Below are positions 54,845 through 63,035 of a stretch of 64,000 bases of DNA, one piece after another (position 1 is the first letter of the stretch; each line of letters starts with the position of its first letter). The translations under genes and the position numbers were made by a program. Below the pieces are notes generated by a model that saw only the letters and a list, made by a program, of their open reading frames with translations, was not told the DNA's origin and searched no databases. The stretch is from CPC320 sp002336405 (lineage in GTDB: Bacteria; Pseudomonadota; Alphaproteobacteria; Rhodobacterales; Rhodobacteraceae): contig CASIAN010000034.1 of the NCBI GenBank assembly GCA_949372595.1, positions 20,101 through 84,100 of the forward strand, in the 5' to 3' direction.

Positions 54845-56057
54845 TCATTCTCGCATTCGCAGTGATTTTCCGATTTTATCGCGAAAAGTTAATGGTAAGC
54901 CATTGGTTTATCTTGATAATGGGGCTTCTGCCCAAAAGCCACAGGTGGTGATTGACGCAATTACCACCGCCTATTCGCAAGAATATGCCAATGTCCATCG
55001 TGGGCTGCATTATTTGTCTAATCTGGCCACCGATAAATACGAGAATGTGCGGGGTATCATTGCACGGTTTCTCGGTGTCGCAGATGAGCGTCAGATTGTG
55101 ATGAATTCTGGTACCACCGAGGGCATCAATACCGTTGCTTATGGCTGGGCGATGCCTCGACTGCAGCCGGGTGATGAAATTTTGCTCAGTATCATGGAAC
55201 ATCATGCCAACATCGTGCCGTGGCATTTTTTGCGTGAACGCCAGGGCGTTGTATTAAAGTGGGTTGAGACTGATGCCGAAGGCGGCTTGGATCCTCAGGC
55301 GGTGATAGATGCTATCACGCCGCGCACCAAGCTTGTGGCGATCACCCAGATGTCAAACGTATTGGGCAGCGTCGTCGACGTGAAAACAATCTGTGCCGCG
55401 GCGCGTGGACATGGCGTTGCTGTTTTGGTTGACGGGTCGCAGGCTGCGGTGCACATGCCAGTTGATGTGACCGATATAGATTGTGATTTCTACGCGGTGA
55501 CGGGACATAAACTCTATGGTCCCTCCGGATCTGGAGCCCTGTTTATTCGCAGAGACCGCATGGAAGAGATGCACCCATTTATTGGGGGTGGTGATATGAT
55601 CCGCGAGGTGCATCGTGATCAGGTGATCTATAATGAGGCACCAATGAAGTTCGAGGCGGGTACGCCTGGCATTGTACAGATGATTGGTCTTGGCGTTGCA
55701 TTGGAATATATGATGTCGCTGGGCATGGCAAATATTGCCCGACATGAGGCTGACTTGCGCGATTACGCGCGGGAGCGTTTGGACGGGCTCAATTGGCTGC
55801 AGACGCAGGGCAATACAGCCGACAAGGGGGCGATTTTTTCGTTTACCTTATCTGGGGCTGCACATGCGCATGATATATCGACTATTTTGGACAAAAAAGG
55901 GGTGGCTGTGCGGGCAGGGCAGCATTGTGCTGGCCCGTTGATGGATCATTTGGGTTTAAGCGCGACCTGTCGTGCGTCATTTGCTGTTTATAATACTACA
56001 GATGAGGTGGACCGGTTGATCGAAGCGCTGGAACTGGCGCATGAGTTGTTTGGCTGA
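54837..56057 (+). CDS. sufS: SufS-type cysteine desulfurase/selenocysteine lyase
   Basis: A 406-residue class II cysteine desulfurase. LDNGASAQKPQVVIDAI is near the start, MNSGTTEGINTVAYGW binds PLP phosphate, the Schiff-base Lys is in YAVTGHKLYGPSGSGAL, and the active cysteine is in RAGQHCAGPLMDHLG. The ATG at 54837 overlaps the preceding stop. The open frame begins at 54801, but that part is not conserved. It is the last suf gene. In many relatives a SufT-like (DUF59) and SufA gene follow, but here IS debris begins at once. Confidence 0.96.
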   Translation: MFDHSRIRSDFPILSRKVNGKPLVYLDNGASAQKPQVVIDAITTAYSQEYANVHRGLHYLSNLATDKYENVRGIIARFLGVADERQIVMNSGTTEGINTVAYGWAMPRLQPGDEILLSIMEHHANIVPWHFLRERQGVVLKWVETDAEGGLDPQAVIDAITPRTKLVAITQMSNVLGSVVDVKTICAAARGHGVAVLVDGSQAAVHMPVDVTDIDCDFYAVTGHKLYGPSGSGALFIRRDRMEEMHPFIGGGDMIREVHRDQVIYNEAPMKFEAGTPGIVQMIGLGVALEYMMSLGMANIARHEADLRDYARERLDGLNWLQTQGNTADKGAIFSFTLSGAAHAHDISTILDKKGVAVRAGQHCAGPLMDHLGLSATCRASFAVYNTTDEVDRLIEALELAHELFG

Positions 56058-56362
56058 GATTTCCGATTGCGACGGCTTTGTTGGGCACATCAAACCGAGC
56101 GCAGATTTCCCCTAGTCCAGTCGGTTGCCGCCTGACGTAAAACATTTGGGAGGCCAAGAACGGGATAGCGGCTGCAGATTTTGGCACGGATTTGGCTTTC
56201 GCTATCCTGCCGTTTGAACCGTTCGTCCTTAAGCGCTGCTGCGGCGCCTTGGCTTGTACAGAAGCGTTTTTACTTGTGTGGGACCAGCTTTACTCGTCGT
56301 GCCGGCCCAGTGATGTTGTTCGATCAATAGCCCCTACTGCCCAGGAGCTTTCTTGTGCTAGT
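56058..56362. repeat. Intergenic debris with an IS5/IS903-type end
   Basis: GGCTTTGTTG at 56074-56083 matches the terminal repeat that begins IS903-like IS5 elements. The minus strand behind it reads GEICARFDVPNKA, a fragment in no long frame. The rest of the 305 bases has no open gene. It is probably a terminal piece left by an old insertion. Confidence 0.35.
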
Positions 56363-57425
56363 TGTCACTTCCCGTGCGGTAGTATGGTTGTTTGTTTAAC
56401 AATTCCGGTTTGCGTTTGTGCCATTGTTTCATGGCTTGCAAGGGCGTTTTTTTGCCTCAGGCGGATTGTGCAAGCGGGTGATTGTAAAGCCATACATAGC
56501 GGTGCAACGTCGTCCCTAGATCTTCGCCAGATCGAAAATGCTGGCTTTGCAGCGCTCCCTCGATGTGGCCGTCGAACCGTTCGACCATGCCGTTGGTTTG
56601 CGGCGATCTTGGTGGGGCCAGCCGGGGTTCAATACCGGAAGTTAAGCAAAGCGTATCAAACGTGTGCTGTCGTGTTGCGTTGCGCCTGCGCACCCCGAAA
56701 AGGCTGTCAGTGAACGCCTTGCCATTATCGGTTTAAATTGTTTTGATACGGATTTGACATGCCCGTTTCAGATCGCCTAGACAGTGCCAAGCATTGGCGG
56801 CTGTCTTGTTGCGATACATGGTAATGAAGACCCATTGGGTGGCCCAGTTGATTGCCACAAAGAGATATCCCCGCAACGTTTCATTGGCGATGTGTGGCGG
56901 GTATTTCACGTCAATGTGGATATAGCCGGGCTCAAATGCTTTCAAGCCACTGTGCTTAAGTGTGTCATCCTTGGCTTTACGGTCACGATGAGGTCCCAGA
57001 CCATGCCGACGCAGACAATGATCTGAACCCGAATGATACACAGTCGGATTGAGAAGCTCGCGCACCATCGCGAATCGATCATCTGGCGACACCCGTCACG
57101 TGTTGCGCAGTGAAACCGCCACGGCCCCTTGCGTTGGTGTCAGAGTGGTCTGACGAAGGGGGGCTGACGACGGTGAGGGTGTTTGGCTGCGATCCTGAAC
57201 CCGTTGCGTTTGCGCCATTTCCACACAGTCTGTTCAGTGGTTGCGTGGCGGTCTGCCAAGATCCACGCAGGTTCATCACGCGCCTGAATGGCCGCCCGTA
57301 CTTTGGTGTCGGTGTCGCTTGGCTATCACGTCGAACAAACATTGGTGTCGCCCATCTGAAAATTCCCCGAGTACCGATCTTGCCAGAAAAGCGCAGAATG
57401 AAGAGGGGCTATGTGATGATCCGCA
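56363..57425 (-). mobile_element. IS481-family remnant, copy B
   Basis: TGTCACTTC at 56363 marks one end in the same way as copy A at 29210. Similarity with copy A runs to about 57421, where an IS3 orfB remnant begins. The two copies differ in many bases and both are broken, so the insertions are old. Confidence 0.7.
56410..57342 (-). pseudogene. IS481 transposase, broken (copy B)
   Basis: Three minus-strand pieces rebuild an IS481 transposase. An N-terminal part has GRPFRRVMNLRGSWQTAT, the middle has PGYIHIDVKYPPHIANETL and NWATQWVFITMYRNKT, and the C-terminal piece has PRSPQTNGMVERFDGHIEG and YVWLYNHPLAQSA. Frameshifts and stops at about 56693-56733 and 57080 separate them. Copy A at 29242 has the same parts but is broken at other positions. 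Confidence 0.8.
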
Positions 57426-57800
57426 ATCACAAGTTCAACATTGCGCCAAACCTGCTGGATCATAATTTTACGGCGGATCAACCAAACCAGAAACCGGTGG
57501 GTGACATTACCTAGATCTGGACGCGCGAGGGCTGGCTGAATCTGGCTGATCCGGCTGTGATCCTCGACCTGCATTTGCGACGTGTGATCGGCTGGCGGTT
57601 AGCAATAGCATGAAGCGAGATCTTGCGGTCTGGGCACAGGATATGGCGGTCGCCCTGCGACAACCGCCGAAAGACTGCAGTCATCATACGGATCGTGGGT
57701 CGCAATATTGTTCAAACGAGTGCCAAAAGCGCCTGAACAAGCACAGCTTCAAGGTCTCGATGAATGGCAAAGGCAATTGTTACGACTGTGAGTATGGTAT
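57424..57800 (+). pseudogene. IS3 orfB fragment
   Basis: The plus strand reads NHKFNIAPNLLDHNFTADQP and then, after a stop, IWTREGWLNLADPAVILDLH and MNGKGNCYDCE, which line up with the intact orfB at 58443-59336 (SNHAFNIAPNLLDQNFSATG, MSGKGNCYDN). It lies in the opposite orientation, has stops and frameshifts, and lacks both ends. Confidence 0.75.
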
Positions 57801-57996
57801 TGCGGCTTGATGGCCTGACCCATGTTACGATTGACTGCGTGTCATTGTATTGACGTGTCAACCATCAAGTCGCCGCGGCAACGGGCGAGATGTGACCTCA
57901 TAGGAGCCTGACGGGGACGCCCCATCACAGTGCTGCCCCATCACAGTGCTGTCCCCTCGGATCGGTGCCTTAGGCATTCTTAGCAATGAGGGCCTC

Positions 57997-58395
57997 ATGA
58001 ATTATAAATGTAAAATGATCATCGGCATTGACACTCACAAAGCAACACATGTTGCTGTTGCCCTTGATACGCAAGGCACGCACTTGGCGGCGCTGTCCAG
58101 TCCTACTAATCCGAAGGGATATTGAGAGTTGAAACGCTGGTCTCAATCTCTTGGCGAGGTTCACGCATTTGCAATCAAAGGGACAGGTTCATATGGCGCG
58201 GGTCTTTCGCGATCTTTGCTGGCTCAAGGACACAACGTCGTTGAGGTCATGCAACCAAATCGTCAGACGCTACACGCAGGGGCAAGACAGACACCTTGGA
58301 TGCAGAGAGGGCCGCCCGATCCGTTCTCTCAGGGCAGCCAACAGCATGGCCGCCAACAGCACGGCCTAAAACACAAACAGGCATATCACAGATGA
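57997..58395 (+). pseudogene. IS110-family transposase fragment
   Basis: It begins MNYKCKMIIGIDTHKATHVA, the N-terminal DEDD start of an IS110 transposase, with a ribosome site (GAGGG). A stop at about 58124 breaks it. The frame continues as ELKRWSQSLGEVHAFAIKG and ends in NVVEVMQPNRQT with frameshifts. It is cut off near the left end of the IS3 element at 58411. Confidence 0.75.
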
Positions 58396-58442
58396 TCCGA
58401 CATTTGGTCTTGACCCGCTTACGTTCCGGTCTCCCAACTCAT

Positions 58443-59336
58443 TTATGCAGCCCTTCGTTCAAAGGCCAAGGGGCTTTTTCCACCCAGTGAGGAGTGTCGC
58501 CGTCTTGGATTATAGAACCCGTTGATATATTGGAATATCGCCCCTTCGGCTTGGCGTCTTGTTTCCCAACGATTGCGCCAGATCATCTCCGCCTTGATGG
58601 ATTTGAAGAATGTTTCGACCATGGAATTGTCATAACAATTCCCTTTGCCGCTCATTGATACTTCGAAGCCATGCTTTGTTAGGAGCTTTTGGTAGTCATT
58701 TGAACAGTATTGCGAGCCACGATCCGTGTGATGAATGCAGCCCGTGGGTGGCTGGCGTAAGGCCACGGCATTATTCAACGCGCGGATTACCAGATCCCGT
58801 TTCATGCGGTTGCTGACCACTGCCGGCAGGGTTTGCGCAGCATGCCCGAGAGGGGCCCATCCGATGACCCGCCGTGAGTAAAGATCGAGGATGACGGCAA
58901 GATAAAGCCAACCCTCACTGGTCCAGATATAGGAGATGTCACCTGCCCACTTTTGGTTTGGTCCGGTGGCAGAGAAATTCTGATCCAACAGATTAGGCGC
59001 GATGTTGAACGCGTGATTGCTATCCGTAGTGGCCCTATATTTCTGGGTCCTGATGATTTTGATGCCGTTATCACGCATCAGACGGCCCACACGCCGGTGC
59101 CCAACCTTCACTCCCAGTTCCTGCAACTCTTCGGTCATCCGTGGCCGTCCGTAACTCTCTAGGCTTAAACGGTGCTGCTCACGGATATGAGCTAGAATTA
59201 CCATATCACCGCGTTGACGTTGGCTCATAGGGCGAACCCGCCACGCGCGGAAGCCACGCGATGTGACCCGCATAACGCGGCACAGAAACTCAACTGGCCA
59301 TTCTTCTTTCCAGGTATCGATAAAGGCGAACCTCAC
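58443..59336 (-). CDS. IS3-family transposase OrfB (integrase core)
   Basis: A 297-residue DDE integrase-core protein. The first helix pair (GDMVILAHIREQHRLSLESY and GRPRMTEELQELGVKVGHRR) is followed by the DDE core: KWAGDISYIWTSEGWLYLAV (first Asp), IHHTDRGSQYCS (second Asp), DNSMVETFFKSIKAEMIW (Glu). YINGFYNPRRRHSSLGGKSP is the C-terminal signature. The frame is intact. It is normally made by -1 frameshifting from orfA at the A6G site at 59406-59413. Since orfA is interrupted by the IS110, this IS3 cannot make a full product now. Confidence 0.92.
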   Translation of the reverse strand: MRFAFIDTWKEEWPVEFLCRVMRVTSRGFRAWRVRPMSQRQRGDMVILAHIREQHRLSLESYGRPRMTEELQELGVKVGHRRVGRLMRDNGIKIIRTQKYRATTDSNHAFNIAPNLLDQNFSATGPNQKWAGDISYIWTSEGWLYLAVILDLYSRRVIGWAPLGHAAQTLPAVVSNRMKRDLVIRALNNAVALRQPPTGCIHHTDRGSQYCSNDYQKLLTKHGFEVSMSGKGNCYDNSMVETFFKSIKAEMIWRNRWETRRQAEGAIFQYINGFYNPRRRHSSLGGKSPLAFERRAA

Positions 59337-59405
59337 CGGCTTTGGCCTGCAAAGAAACCTCTCGGGACATTGCTGTGCAATGCCCTGACGGTCACTGAAT
59401 TGCCG

Positions 59406-59413
59406 CCTTTTTT
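59406..59413 (-). promoter_or_regulatory. A6G slippery site for -1 frameshifting in the IS3
   Basis: Read on the minus strand the bases are AAAAAAGG, just before orfB, in VLKKAAIQ of orfA. The A6G heptamer is the classic programmed frameshift signal that fuses OrfA to OrfB in this family. Confidence 0.6.
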
Positions 59414-59459
59414 AGCACTTCCCTCTTGTTTTATCCATAACGTGGCTCTTGTGCGATAC

Positions 59460-59628
59460 AGGAGCCGTCGTCCGGCACGGCATTTATGCCGGGCGACGGC
59501 GAGGGTCGGATCGTTTCCCTCTTGGTCGTTATGGACCGTGGAGGAGTAAGGTCGCCCTCGTCTTTTCTGATGACCTGAACGGATACTTGGGCTTTGGGCC
59601 CGTATGACAAGACAAGGTGGAAAAGACA
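59460..59628 (+). ncRNA. Candidate IS110 bridge RNA
   Basis: A 13-pair stem-loop (59464-59476 with 59488-59500) opens it. A first loop is closed by GAGGG/CCCTC (59501-59505, 59555-59559) and has an inner hairpin GGTC/GACC (59524-59527, 59534-59537). A second loop is closed by GTCTTTTC/GAAAAGAC (59560-59567, 59620-59627) with inner hairpin GGGC/GCCC (59589-59592, 59598-59601). Loop one holds guides for the target (59512-59520, 59540-59546), loop two for the donor ends (59579-59587, 59607-59611). The layout follows the IS621-type bispecific bridge RNA located before the transposase. It is predicted by eye only. Confidence 0.8.
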
Positions 59629-59629
59629 C

Positions 59630-60565
59630 ATGAACAATACCATTGGTATCGACATTTCTAAAGATACACTTGATGCTCATCGTTTGGCAGACGGTCAACA
59701 TAAGCAATTTCTGAATGGAAAAACTGGACATGCGCAACTTGTGAAGTGGATCGGAAAGCAGTCTGATCCGCTGATTATCTTTGAAGCGACCGGCGCATAC
59801 CATCGTCAATTGGAGCGGGTTCTGTGTACCCATATTATTCCATTCGTCAAAGTAAATCCAAAGCAAGCACGCAGGTTTGCCCAAGCGAGTGGGAAATTGG
59901 CAAAAACAGATCGTGTTGATTGCGAGATGTTGGCAAAGATGGGAGCTGCCTTGCAGCTGATGCCAAAACCGTTCACCGCAGAAAACCTGTATGATCTTAG
60001 AGAGTTATTGTCTGCACGCCGGGCGCTCATCAAAGATCGAACGGCCGCCAAGGCCCGCAAAGCCACGGTCATTAATGCTCTCATAAAGCAGCAACTCGAA
60101 AAGCGCCTACGTCAGATCAAAAACGATATTGCAAAAATTGATGCGTTGATGTTGGACGTGGCGCGCGAAGATCAATACATGAGCGAACGGCTGGATATTC
60201 TGTTCAGCATTCCCGGCATTGGAGTGATTACAGCACTCATGATCCTCGTGGATATGCCGGAAATAGGCGCTCTGAATAACAAACAAGTTGCCAGCCTTGC
60301 GGGGCTCGCCCCGATGTCACAAAGCTCGGGGAAATGGATGGGAAAGGCCCGGATACAGGGCGGACGTCCCAACTTACGCAATGCCATCTTCATGCCAGCA
60401 CTGGTCGCAATTCGGCACAATGCCGACCTCAAAACCAAATATGATCAGCTTGTAACTGCTGGAAAGGAGAAAAAGGTCGCCATCACCGCTGTCATGCGCA
60501 AACTGCTTGTCCTTGCGAATGCTCTATTGCGAGATAACAGAAAATGGGCTGAAAAAGCGGCTTGA
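59630..60565 (+). CDS. IS110-family transposase (DEDD recombinase)
   Basis: A 311-residue recombinase. The N-terminal RuvC-like DEDD domain starts MNNTIGIDISKDTLDAHRL (first Asp is residue 8), with the Glu in IIFEATGAYHRQLE and two Asp in LAKTDRVDCEMLA. A coiled-coil stretch follows. The C-terminal Tnp domain (SIPGIGVITALMILVD, ASLAGLAPMSQSSGKWMGKA) includes the Ser that acts as nucleophile in IS110 enzymes. The frame is intact, and all catalytic residues are present, so it could be active. An upstream ATG at 59594 lies inside the RNA; the ATG at 59630 is the family start. Confidence 0.93.
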   Translation: MNNTIGIDISKDTLDAHRLADGQHKQFLNGKTGHAQLVKWIGKQSDPLIIFEATGAYHRQLERVLCTHIIPFVKVNPKQARRFAQASGKLAKTDRVDCEMLAKMGAALQLMPKPFTAENLYDLRELLSARRALIKDRTAAKARKATVINALIKQQLEKRLRQIKNDIAKIDALMLDVAREDQYMSERLDILFSIPGIGVITALMILVDMPEIGALNNKQVASLAGLAPMSQSSGKWMGKARIQGGRPNLRNAIFMPALVAIRHNADLKTKYDQLVTAGKEKKVAITAVMRKLLVLANALLRDNRKWAEKAA

Positions 60566-60579
60566 CCAAGACGGATACT

Positions 60580-60801
60580 CCTCTTGCAGCAGCCGTACTT
60601 TTTGCGAAGGCGGGTGTTCTCCTTTTCCACGTCTTCATGAGGGCCTGACATCAGATCATCATGTTGATGCTGTTGGACCCATTTGTTCAGCGTGGATAGA
60701 CCAACCCCCAAATCCGATGAAAGTTGGGGCCGCGTTAATCCACTAGTCGTGGCGATCCGCACCGCATCACGGCGAAACTCGTCTGTGTATCTCTTTGCCA
60801 T
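60580..60801 (-). pseudogene. IS3 orfA, interrupted by IS110
   Basis: The minus strand begins MAKRYTDEFRRDAVRIATTS with a helix-turn-helix (LTRPQLSSDLGVGLSTLNKW) and leucine-zipper-like ENTRLRK. It runs into the IS110 end at 60580. The rest of orfA (REVLKKAAIQ) continues at 59422 on the other side of the element. The first part also seems to have lost a base in the KKYGCCK stretch compared with the family pattern. Confidence 0.8.
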
Positions 60802-60858
60802 TCCATATCTCCTTCATAGCAAATATTGCTCGAAAGAGACCGGAACTAAACCGTGACA

Positions 60859-61467
60859 AGACAACAGGGATAGTTCTTTGGAGCAGGGTAATGCTCAAAA
60901 AAGATCATAACTGGCTTTATTCAAGCAAGCTCAGAAAACCCATCTTACCAATATCGGTCAACAGTAAAACCTATCTAATGCAATCAAGTTTCAGAGATTG
61001 AGTATGCCTGCGATCAATATTTTCTGATGCGCAATTTCTGTTGAGGTAAACAGATGGCTCTGAGGCGCTGTCAACGATTTATCTGCGTAAAGCACCCCGC
61101 TTGGCCGACACTTTATTTTTAGGCTCGAACGGAGCTGACACTCGGCCTTTTCCCATCGAAGGGTACTTTGAGAGGCACGTTCGTCTCGGCGTCGACAGCG
61201 TGAGCCTTGTTAAAATTAGCGACGCGATGCGGTCGCATTTTTTATGAAATAACTTACTTTACCCTTTGCAAGAACTTGGGTAGTTGTTTCCGTAGATTCG
61301 AATTGTAGATGTGGGATACGCTACCGGTGCCCTCAAGTTCGGTTCTAGCTAAGATAGTTTATATAGTGCTATGTTTTTTGATCTAAGTGGCTTTGGCAAA
61401 CGGCTGTAATGTCGTAAAGATTTGCTCGAGTTGAATAGCTGATAAGTACCATGTAGCAACTCTTAGA
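60859..61467. other. Intergenic stretch between IS3 and tRNA-Leu
   Basis: About 600 bases, AT-rich, with no complete gene. A 64-codon frame from 61053 to 61247 reads IYLRKAPRLADTLFLGSNG and PIEGYFERHVRLGVDSVSL without a start or ribosome site. It looks like a piece of a lost gene, of no recognised family. A promoter for the tRNA should be in the last 100 bases. Confidence 0.45.
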
Positions 61468-61553
61468 GCCCAAGTGGCGGAACGGTAGACGCAGGGGATT
61501 CAAAATCCCCCGCCAGCAATGGCGTGAGAGTTCGATTCTCTCCTTGGGCACCA
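61468..61553 (+). tRNA. tRNA-Leu (anticodon CAA)
   Basis: The acceptor GCCCAAG at 61468-61474 pairs with CTTGGGC at 61543-61549, followed by A and an encoded CCA. The anticodon loop ATTCAAAAT holds CAA, and a long variable arm (CGCCAGCAATGGCG) marks a class II tRNA such as Leu. The T arm has GTTCGATTC. It reads UUG codons. Confidence 0.96.
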
Positions 61554-61614
61554 TAATATCCAACAAAGCATTGTAATACCTCACTATTTTAGGATCTTTA
61601 GTGAGCCGTAGACC

Positions 61615-61935
61615 ATGCTGGCAACCAAAACTACCCAACACCTATCTCAATATACCTACCAGAAGAATGGGATCTGGTACTTCTCTCGGAGGGTTCCTAG
61701 TGACCTAAGGCGGCACTACAGGGTCGGTAGGATCGCTTATTCCTTGAGGACCCGATCGGTGCGTGAGGCCCGTAGCAGGGCGATGAATGATGCTGCTAAG
61801 CTGGATCGGCATTGGCATATCATGCGAATCTCATCGGATGAGGTGCCTGGAAAGCATTTGCTTAGGCTTTCAGATGAACATGATTCTAATGAGCTTGTTG
61901 AAAGTGGTCCCACTCTCTCAGATGCAGTGGCGTAG
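61615..61935 (+). pseudogene. Truncated tyrosine integrase (N-terminal part)
   Basis: It starts 61 bases after tRNA-Leu. The N-terminal domain reads YTYQKNGIWYFSRRVPSDLR and AYSLRTRSVREARSRAMNDA, like the DUF6538 part of Rhodobacterales phage-type integrases. It stops after PTLSDAVA, just where the linker to the core domain should start. The catalytic Arg-His-Arg-Tyr domain is missing, replaced by a gene in the other orientation, so it cannot work. Confidence 0.8.
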
Positions 61936-63035
61936 GCAAAAACCGCTTGAGCACGAACAAGTCGTCAATCGACAGCGAAATGAAGGCATGCTTCCCAAGC
62001 AACGGTTTGACATGCGACAGTTCCTTGCAGAATGTTGCAAGGGGCGAGAACGATTCGACGGTAAGTCCGATTGGCACCATCACGCGATAATCGGCGCAGC
62101 GGACACGGCCACACTCTTTGTACTTACCTTCGATACGTTGATAAAGCGGCACTTCATCCGCAGAATTAAGGTAACGAAAGAAACGGTCGCATTGTTTATA
62201 TGCCTTGAGCACCAAGTCTTGTACGGACTGAGCGTGGCGACCGAAATCAAGCTCAGGTGACGCAATGGTTGCAGCGGCTCCAGCTTTTGCTTCAACTAAG
62301 ATAAGCACATCATCAATCAGGACGAGTGTATCGTTTTCGGACCACTGCTTGCTAACAGGGTCCTTGTAATAGACTTCCTGAAATACTTTGGCACCGGGAA
62401 GTTGGGCAGAAAGAATATCGGCGAAGGCAGCTTCGCTCATCATTTTTCGCCGATCTTCAAAGGTCTTCTTGTAGTCAGGCTTTCGCTGAAGGAGGTTGAA
62501 GAGAAGCGCGCGATACCCGGCATCCCGGGCAAAACATGGGTCCACGGCATAATAATCAGACCCAAGTTGGATCAGTGGTTTTTTACGTGCAGGTAGTGTC
62601 CGGTAGGGCGTTCCCGCAAAGTCACAGCGTCGAAGAACTCTGTTTCTTCGACGCGACTGTAGGCCAAATCCGCTAGTAGCATCGGTGACAGTTTCGTATG
62701 ACGGCTTACGTTGGCACCGCCCCCACGAAACATGTCATCAATTGCACGACTGGCTGCCTCAGATTGTCCTGCATTGTTTGCCGCCCACTCCCCCATGATG
62801 TCTTCTAGAGGTTTCTTTTCAGCCTCTGCTAAGGCCTGTGCCGCTTGAAATTGTTTTTTCATCTCAAAAATTGCGTCAGCATGTCCCGATCGCGTCGCGT
62901 CGGCCATGGCCTGGAAGCCTTCGGCAATATCGGATGCGCCAATACCGTAAACTTCTTTAAGGACATCATTGTGGGGAGCCAGAACGTAGTCGTAAAACTC
63001 CCCTTCCAAGACTTGGTAGCGCTGGCCGAGGCTTT
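61936..63035 (-). pseudogene. Broken gene with a PD-(D/E)xK-like motif
   Basis: Two minus-strand frames join into one protein of about 360 residues if one A is added in the A6 run at about 62580-62585 (HLHVKN continues as PLIQLGSDYYAVDPCFARDA). The first half is helical and charged. The second has NDTLVLIDDVLILVEAKAGA, a D...ExK pattern of PD-(D/E)xK nucleases, and GRHAQSVQDLVLKAYKQCDR, which fits a nuclease core. Its start is lost at the IS110 element near 63035. Its 3' end abuts the integrase. The family is not recognised; a nuclease of defence or phage origin is possible. Confidence 0.65.

Larger units (their letters stand above)
59423..60579 (+). mobile_element. IS110-family element, apparently intact, inserted in IS3 orfA
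   Basis: CT dinucleotides at 59423-59424 and 60578-60579 mark the recombination core at the two ends. Left of the first is IS3 sequence (AGCACTTCC), right of the second is IS3 sequence (CCTCTTGCAG). Between lie a 205-base 5' non-coding part, a complete transposase and a 14-base end. The core and short ends fit IS110 insertion without inverted repeats. Confidence 0.85.
58411..60858 (-). mobile_element. IS3-family element carrying a nested IS110 element
   Basis: Imperfect terminal inverted repeats of about 23 bases mark the ends. The core GTTCCGGTCTC (58423-58433) pairs with GAGACCGGAAC (60836-60846), and the outer bases start with TG at 58411 and end with CA at 60858. Without the nested 1.16-kb IS110, the length would be about 1.3 kb, as in the family. 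orfB is intact, and orfA is interrupted. Confidence 0.85.

Noticed and set aside
59333..59884. A 183-codon minus-strand frame across the IS110 5' region
   Set aside because: It is antisense to the IS110 transposase start and to the candidate bridge RNA. Only its tail touches the IS3 orfA end.
61053..61247. A 64-codon open stretch before tRNA-Leu
   Set aside because: No start codon with a ribosome site, and no recognised family. Listed only as part of the intergenic description.
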